Assembly (NCBI GenBank): GCA_023375785.1
Contig: SZWC01001532.1
Span: 1 to 22,490, forward strand
DNA from: Penium margaritaceum
Lineage: Eukaryota; Streptophyta; Zygnematophyceae; Desmidiales; Peniaceae
DNA length: 22,490 nt
Direction of reading: 5' to 3'
The notes below the pieces were generated by a model, which ran no database searches, was not told where the DNA came from, and was given only the letters and a program-made list of their open reading frames with translations. Position 1 is the stretch's first letter, and every line of letters starts with the position of its first letter. The translations under genes and the position numbers were made by a program. This document shows positions 19,038 to 22,490 of this stretch, piece after piece.

Positions 19038-19648
19038 TCTGGCACTACCTCTCCCGCTACCGGTGCCGCTACCGCTACCACTACTGCTGCTGTTGCTGCT
19101 GCTGACGTTGCTGGTGCAACAGCTTCTTCTGTTGCTTTCCCATTTGCACGCATTGCGGCTTGCTGTACCGCAATCTTTGCACCAGCCCTGTTGGAACCTG
19201 CCGCATGAGACAATGATGCTGGGGGTGGGATGTAGTTGACCACATTCAATGACGTTGCAGTTGTTGGTCGGTTGCCACCTGAGGCATCCAATGTTGAAGG
19301 AGCTGAAGGTGGAGTGCAGCATGCGGCATCCCATGATGATGTAGTTGGTGGTGGACCAGTGCTTGCCGCCTGCGATGATTCTGAAAATGGAGGTGGTATG
19401 GAAGGAAGCAAACCAAGCGGTGACAATTTGCTTCTGTTTGGGGCAGGACATCGCACGTTGGAAGATGCCGATGGCTCTTGTGGTAAGCATCCTGGTTTGC
19501 TGTCGTCAAACGACAGTGCAACAGGTTTCCTAGGGTAGCCCACCAGACACCGGATTGGAGGCGGCCAAGGAGGGATCGCACGTCCAAGTTGGGCCTCAAG
19601 ACACCGGACACCCTCCTCAGGGATGACGACTTGCAAAAAGCTCTCCAT
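19033..19648 (-). pseudogene. N-terminal part of the same transposase, separated by the copia insertion
   Basis: The frame begins at the ATG at 19648, just after an in-frame stop (TAA at about 19669), and reads MESFLQVVIPEEGVRCLEAQ. It becomes Pro/Ser/Thr-rich (LLPSIPPPFSESSQAASTG) and then Ala/Val-rich (ATSAAATAAVVVAVAAPVAG) before it runs into the copia 3' LTR at 19032. If 13006-19032 and one 5-bp target copy are removed, this frame joins the frame at 13004, and the start, the helix-turn-helix part and the final stop at 11262 all share one phase, for about 785 codons. The low-complexity N-terminus itself has no family signature, so its assignment to the transposase rests on this frame match. 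A different minus-strand frame (19490 to 18837) overlaps it and is Ser/Gly-rich; I judge it a shadow. Confidence 0.6.
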
Positions 19649-19671
19649 CGATAGGTGGTCGACATGTTACC

Positions 19672-20388
19672 GGAGGACAGTGGATTAAGGATGCGGATGG
19701 CGGTAGTCAGTGAAAGGGTTTCGTGCCCATGTTTCGTAGGCAACCTGATGGCGCTAAGCCTTCATCAGAAGGATGTGCAAAATCCCAACAGCAAATCCTA
19801 CTTCAGGAGATATGGAGCGTCAAGCATTTCTACGGATTCTCTTAGTCCAGCATATTCATACCATTCTTGCACGGATGTGGTCACCTCCAAGGTGAACACG
19901 CCCAATCGTTGAAATTAATGACACATGAGTGAATTTTTTTGTCTGAATAGGCCCAATTGAATGATACAAAATGTAGTAAAATCATTTAACTCAAAGATTT
20001 CTTTATTCACAATTTTGAAAGCTATGAAATCCAAGAGCAGTAGGGTATGGTTTGTGCCCAAAGCTTATGACCGTGGAGAAGACCGATAAGCCAATTGCTT
20101 TATGCTACCAGTGTCTTTGTACTCATCTTGGTGGTCCAACCGACCACGAAACAAGTCATAATCAAGATTGCGATAAACTAATGACCTGAGTGTCGTCACT
20201 AAATGTTGATGTCAATGGAAATTTTGAATTGCAACTTGAGAAACAATGCTTCTTGTCAGATTTTGTTTATGTTTTGAAGAAGTCTTGAACTCAAAGGCAT
20301 CGTAACACGATACACCAGTCTTATAAGTTATGCTTTTCAAACATCGTATGGATGGATTCCTACCGTTCCAAAGGTATGGTGTAGTACC
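19672..20388. other. No gene identified
   Basis: This would contain the 5' flank and possible terminal inverted repeat of the transposase unit. Short frames at 19655-19912 (plus) and 20212-20574 (minus) carry no known motif. I found no end structure by eye. Confidence 0.35.
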
Positions 20389-20661
20389 GTGTATGCTATA
20401 CTGATGTGTAGAAAAAAGTCTACATCTGATATATTGGAAGAAATCCAACATCCGACAAAGATCATAGCGGCTACGGTGTATTCCAACCACGTGTCGTTGA
20501 CTTGGAAGGTCATGGTGAAGGGACAAAAGCCCCTTTGCTGTGATGGCTCCGTTGATGAACATTGCCGAATACAAGTACTATATGTTTTTGGATGTCGCCA
20601 ATGTGGTATCAACAACAGTTGTTGTTTGTTAGAAGTCTTCTATGAGGGAAATACCCTATAG
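20389..20661 (+). CDS. Unidentified frame of 90 codons
   Basis: The frame reads MYAILMCRKKSTSDILEEIQ and later VSLTWKVMVKGQKPLCCDG and FGCRQCGINNSCCLLEVFY. It has many Cys residues, but the spacing fits no zinc-binding family I know. Upstream codons in the same frame from about 20315 (SYGWIPTVPKVWCSTVYA) also look protein-like, so the true coding part, if any, may begin earlier. No function can be given. Confidence 0.2.
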   Translation: MYAILMCRKKSTSDILEEIQHPTKIIAATVYSNHVSLTWKVMVKGQKPLCCDGSVDEHCRIQVLYVFGCRQCGINNSCCLLEVFYEGNTL

Positions 20662-20712
20662 AAGTACCTAGGGTAAGATACGGGGAGATACTCTATTGAC
20701 AAGAAGTACGTA

Positions 20713-21006
20713 ATGTACACAATAGAAGACATTGAACGAACACAAATTGTTGTGACTCGTCAAACACGCCCCAAGATGTGTTCTTGGGATGTACTTCCTA
20801 AGAGACCTTTTTCACAAAAGATTCATGTTTTCTTGTTCTTTGAAGGAAATCTAACTTCCACAAAAATTGATACGAGGAGGAAAATCCATTGTGGCTTCCC
20901 GAATGGAGCCCTAGGATGCGATTATATGAAAGGGAAAAGATGTATGAAGTGGTTGTTCTCGGGATCACCAGATGTGATTTGGAAGTGTTCAATCATAATT
21001 GAATAG
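20713..21006 (+). CDS. Unidentified frame of 97 codons
   Basis: The frame begins MYTIEDIERTQIVVTRQTRP and contains FLFFEGNLTSTKIDTRRK and CGFPNGALGCDYMKGKRCMK. It ends at 21006, 15 bp before the TRIM. It may belong with the frame at 20389-20661. I recognise no family, and the sequence may be transposon debris. Confidence 0.2.
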   Translation: MYTIEDIERTQIVVTRQTRPKMCSWDVLPKRPFSQKIHVFLFFEGNLTSTKIDTRRKIHCGFPNGALGCDYMKGKRCMKWLFSGSPDVIWKCSIIIE

Positions 21007-21020
21007 AATCACAACCACAA

Positions 21021-21156
21021 TGTAACAATTTGGACAGGAAGCTTGGCCTACTGGGCAAGAACCACAGCGATTGAGGATATCTAACCCTAAACCCATCCCG
21101 TCCAATTTCCCACAGGCCAAGAACCTGTTCAAGCCATGGGTAGAGGCCGGCCCGCA
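21021..21156 (-). repeat. 3' LTR of the TRIM (136 bp)
   Basis: It aligns without gaps to 21234-21369. On the minus strand this is the downstream LTR, next to the polypurine tract. Confidence 0.92.
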
Positions 21157-21175
21157 CTACACTTCTCCCACCTAG
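21157..21175 (-). other. Polypurine tract of the TRIM
   Basis: On the minus strand AGGTGGGAGAAG precedes the second LTR with a few bases (tgtag) between, so the exact junction is uncertain. Confidence 0.7.
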
Positions 21176-21214
21176 GAGTGAACCCGTCTTTGGCGTCCAT
21201 GGAGGGACTCGAAT

Positions 21215-21233
21215 CCTGGCACTCTGATACCAA
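21215..21233 (-). other. Primer binding site of the TRIM
   Basis: On the minus strand TTGGTATCAGAGTGCCAGG matches the initiator Met-tRNA complement over its first 12 bases and resembles it beyond, with GATTCGAGTCC following. Confidence 0.93.
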
Positions 21234-21369
21234 TGTAACAAATTCAACGGGATGCTTGGCCCACTGGGTAAAAGCTGCAGTGATCGAGAGTCTTTGACCC
21301 TCAACCCATTCCATCCAACCACCCAAAGGCCAAGAACTTGTTCAAGCCATGAGGAGAGGCCGGCCCGCA
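21234..21369 (-). repeat. 5' LTR of the TRIM (136 bp)
   Basis: On the minus strand this LTR ends TTGTTACA directly against the primer binding site, which identifies it as the upstream LTR. Confidence 0.92.
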
Positions 21370-22018
21370 CAAAACAGAAGGTGTCATTCCAAATTCTACC
21401 GCATGGATTCTGATCAATTGATTCTGTTAAGTTGAATTCATATCATGAACACTTTGGTCATGGATGCAATCCATTGTTGTTGAGATCGGTTATCTCATTT
21501 TATCTAGTTAAATTTGATTTTTTTTTTACAGGGACGTAAGCACCAGCCCATAGAATCAATGTCCGACAGAAATGATGAGATGATGGTTCAGACCAAGATC
21601 ATACAGGTCCAAAAATTGTCATGTTTGATGACGGACTTTGACAACAAATTCGCATGCAAGATGATCAATACAGCCACCTTCAAAGATGAGTGCAATCTTT
21701 GATAAGGAGAACAAGTATTCTCAGCAACCTTTTCCTTAGGCCCTTGGTGCCTCCCAACCATAAGATCAATGTAGCATGAGAGTTACATGGACTTAGTGGA
21801 TCTTGGTTGAGTTCAACCGATCAACTCACAGGTGCTCAAAGATGTCTAGTAGACCTATGTGTTGTCATGAATACGTGGTTAGAAACCGAGAGGAATGATG
21901 TCCGGATCTTGGATTGCACATACTGACAATGTTGTTGGGAGGTACTACCTCAAAAAAAATCCCTTGGAAGAGATCATGTCCGAAAGACATAGGAAGTGTT
22001 GTGTGGATGTGGACAGCT
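21370..22018. other. No gene identified; possible splice acceptor and short exon
   Basis: A T-rich run followed by ACAG at 21528-21531 (ttttttttacag) resembles a plant 3' splice site. The codons after it read GRKHQPIESMSDRNDEMMVQ and stay open to a stop at 21702. I recognise no protein. The rest of the stretch is stop-rich in all frames. Confidence 0.2.
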
Positions 22019-22490
22019 TTATGAGGGCACTCGGTTAATTGGCCGCAGGGACGCTCCTAGTAAAGGAGAAGGAGGTGTCACGAGAACTTCTTGCTGAACA
22101 TGTACCACAAGGAACGTGGGAAAAGTCATCATCTGTAACCTCTTCCAAAATGGCAAGACAATGTTGGCAAAGTACATCCCAAAAGGCATCGACCATGCCA
22201 CTGATACACACGTGTGATGGGTCCTCGGTAAAGATACCAACACTTGTGAATGACGTGCCAAGATTGTATGTGGCTCGTCTTGGCAAGAGCTGAGGGATCA
22301 CATGATTAATAATGGATGTTGTACGCAAATGAGCATAGTCACAAAACAACACACATGTGGTTGATTGTGTGTGAACATTACGCAACCATGTTCTCGATAA
22401 CAAGAGTTCACACATGAGATGCTTTTTTGTCATTTTGTTGTATGGTTTACATAAATAATACCGCAACGATCAAACGTCCGTGAGCAAATA
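22019..22490. other. Overlapping unidentified frames, direction uncertain
   Basis: A plus-strand frame at 22039-22293 (84 codons, MAAGTLLVKEKEVSRELLAE) and a minus-strand frame at 22035-22466 (143 codons) cover the same bases; they cannot both be ancestral coding sequence. A third reading on the plus strand near 22110-22310 (ICNLFQNGKTMLAKYIPKG) also looks protein-like but has stops. None matches a family I know. Confidence 0.2.

Larger units (their letters stand above)
21021..21369 (-). mobile_element. TRIM (miniature LTR retrotransposon), 349 bp, structurally complete
   Basis: Two direct repeats of 136 bp (21021-21156 and 21234-21369) flank a 77-bp internal part. Read on the minus strand, the LTRs start TGCGGGCCGG and end TTGTTACA. 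The internal part begins at once with TTGGTATCAGAG (21233 down to 21222), a perfect match to the initiator Met-tRNA complement, and ends with a purine-rich run next to the second LTR. It has no coding capacity and would rely on proteins from a full-length element. The LTRs differ at 28 of 136 positions with no gap by my count (about 79% identity). Flanks CACAA (21016-21020) and CAAAA (21370-21374) agree at four of five bases. Confidence 0.92.

Noticed and set aside
19033..19240. GCTACC/CTGCTG-rich tract considered as an independent microsatellite
   Set aside because: It is a short imperfect repeat that encodes the Ala/Val-rich part of the transposase N-terminus, so a separate repeat call adds little.
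18837..19490. Minus-strand open frame of 217 codons, Ser/Gly-rich
   Set aside because: It runs across the boundary of the copia 3' LTR into the LTR itself, and the overlapping frame from 19648 is the one that stays in phase with the rest of the transposase.
21021..21369. Cassandra-type TRIM carrying a 5S rRNA promoter
   Set aside because: The LTR has no 5S-like internal promoter sequence that I can recognise.
1..22490. Bacterial operons, defence systems, CRISPR arrays or phage genes
   Set aside because: There are no dense same-strand frames with ribosome binding sites, no regularly spaced repeat-spacer array, and the identified elements are eukaryotic.

Overview
This window reads as repeat-rich nuclear DNA from a plant, most likely a land plant. 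The reasons are a degenerate Ty1/copia retrotransposon with both LTRs, a miniature LTR element (TRIM) primed by initiator Met-tRNA, a decayed DDE transposase of the pogo/Tigger type, a long (TC)n microsatellite, a 59-bp minisatellite, and no compact bacterial-style genes. I cannot name the species. I found no intact protein-coding gene, no rRNA or tRNA gene, and no CRISPR array. Nearly every long open frame is a fragment of a mobile element or the antisense shadow of one.

Layout. Bases 1-1900 hold nothing recognisable. Bases 1923-5279 look like a decayed retroelement-like stretch: a primer-binding-site motif, then a protein-like plus-strand frame broken by stops, with no recognisable pol. Bases 5741-6149 are a candidate LTR with a polypurine tract just before it and a primer-binding-like site just after it. 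Bases 7125-7885 are a tandem array whose units each contain two hairpin-forming palindromes. Bases 8287-8370 are (TC)42. Bases 8500-11240 carry low-complexity sequence and unidentified minus-strand frames.

Bases 11262-19648 are the best-understood part. A minus-strand DDE transposase pseudogene is split by a 6.0-kb plus-strand copia element (13006-19032). If the copia element and one copy of its 5-bp target duplication are removed, the two halves of the transposase meet in the same reading frame. The copia order is 5' LTR, PBS, gag with zinc knuckle, protease, integrase, reverse transcriptase, RNase H, polypurine tract, 3' LTR. It is riddled with stops and frameshifts, many of them explained by C-to-T or G-to-A changes, and has lost most of RNase H.

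Bases 19672-21010 have two unidentified plus-strand frames. Bases 21021-21369 are a structurally complete 349-bp TRIM on the minus strand, with two 136-bp LTRs, PBS and polypurine tract. Bases 21370-22490 hold a possible splice acceptor and unidentified short frames.

The window is best read as layers of transposon insertion and decay. The most informative items are the nested insertion with frame continuity, the complete TRIM, and a hairpin in the copia LTR whose differences between the two LTR copies are base-pair compensating.
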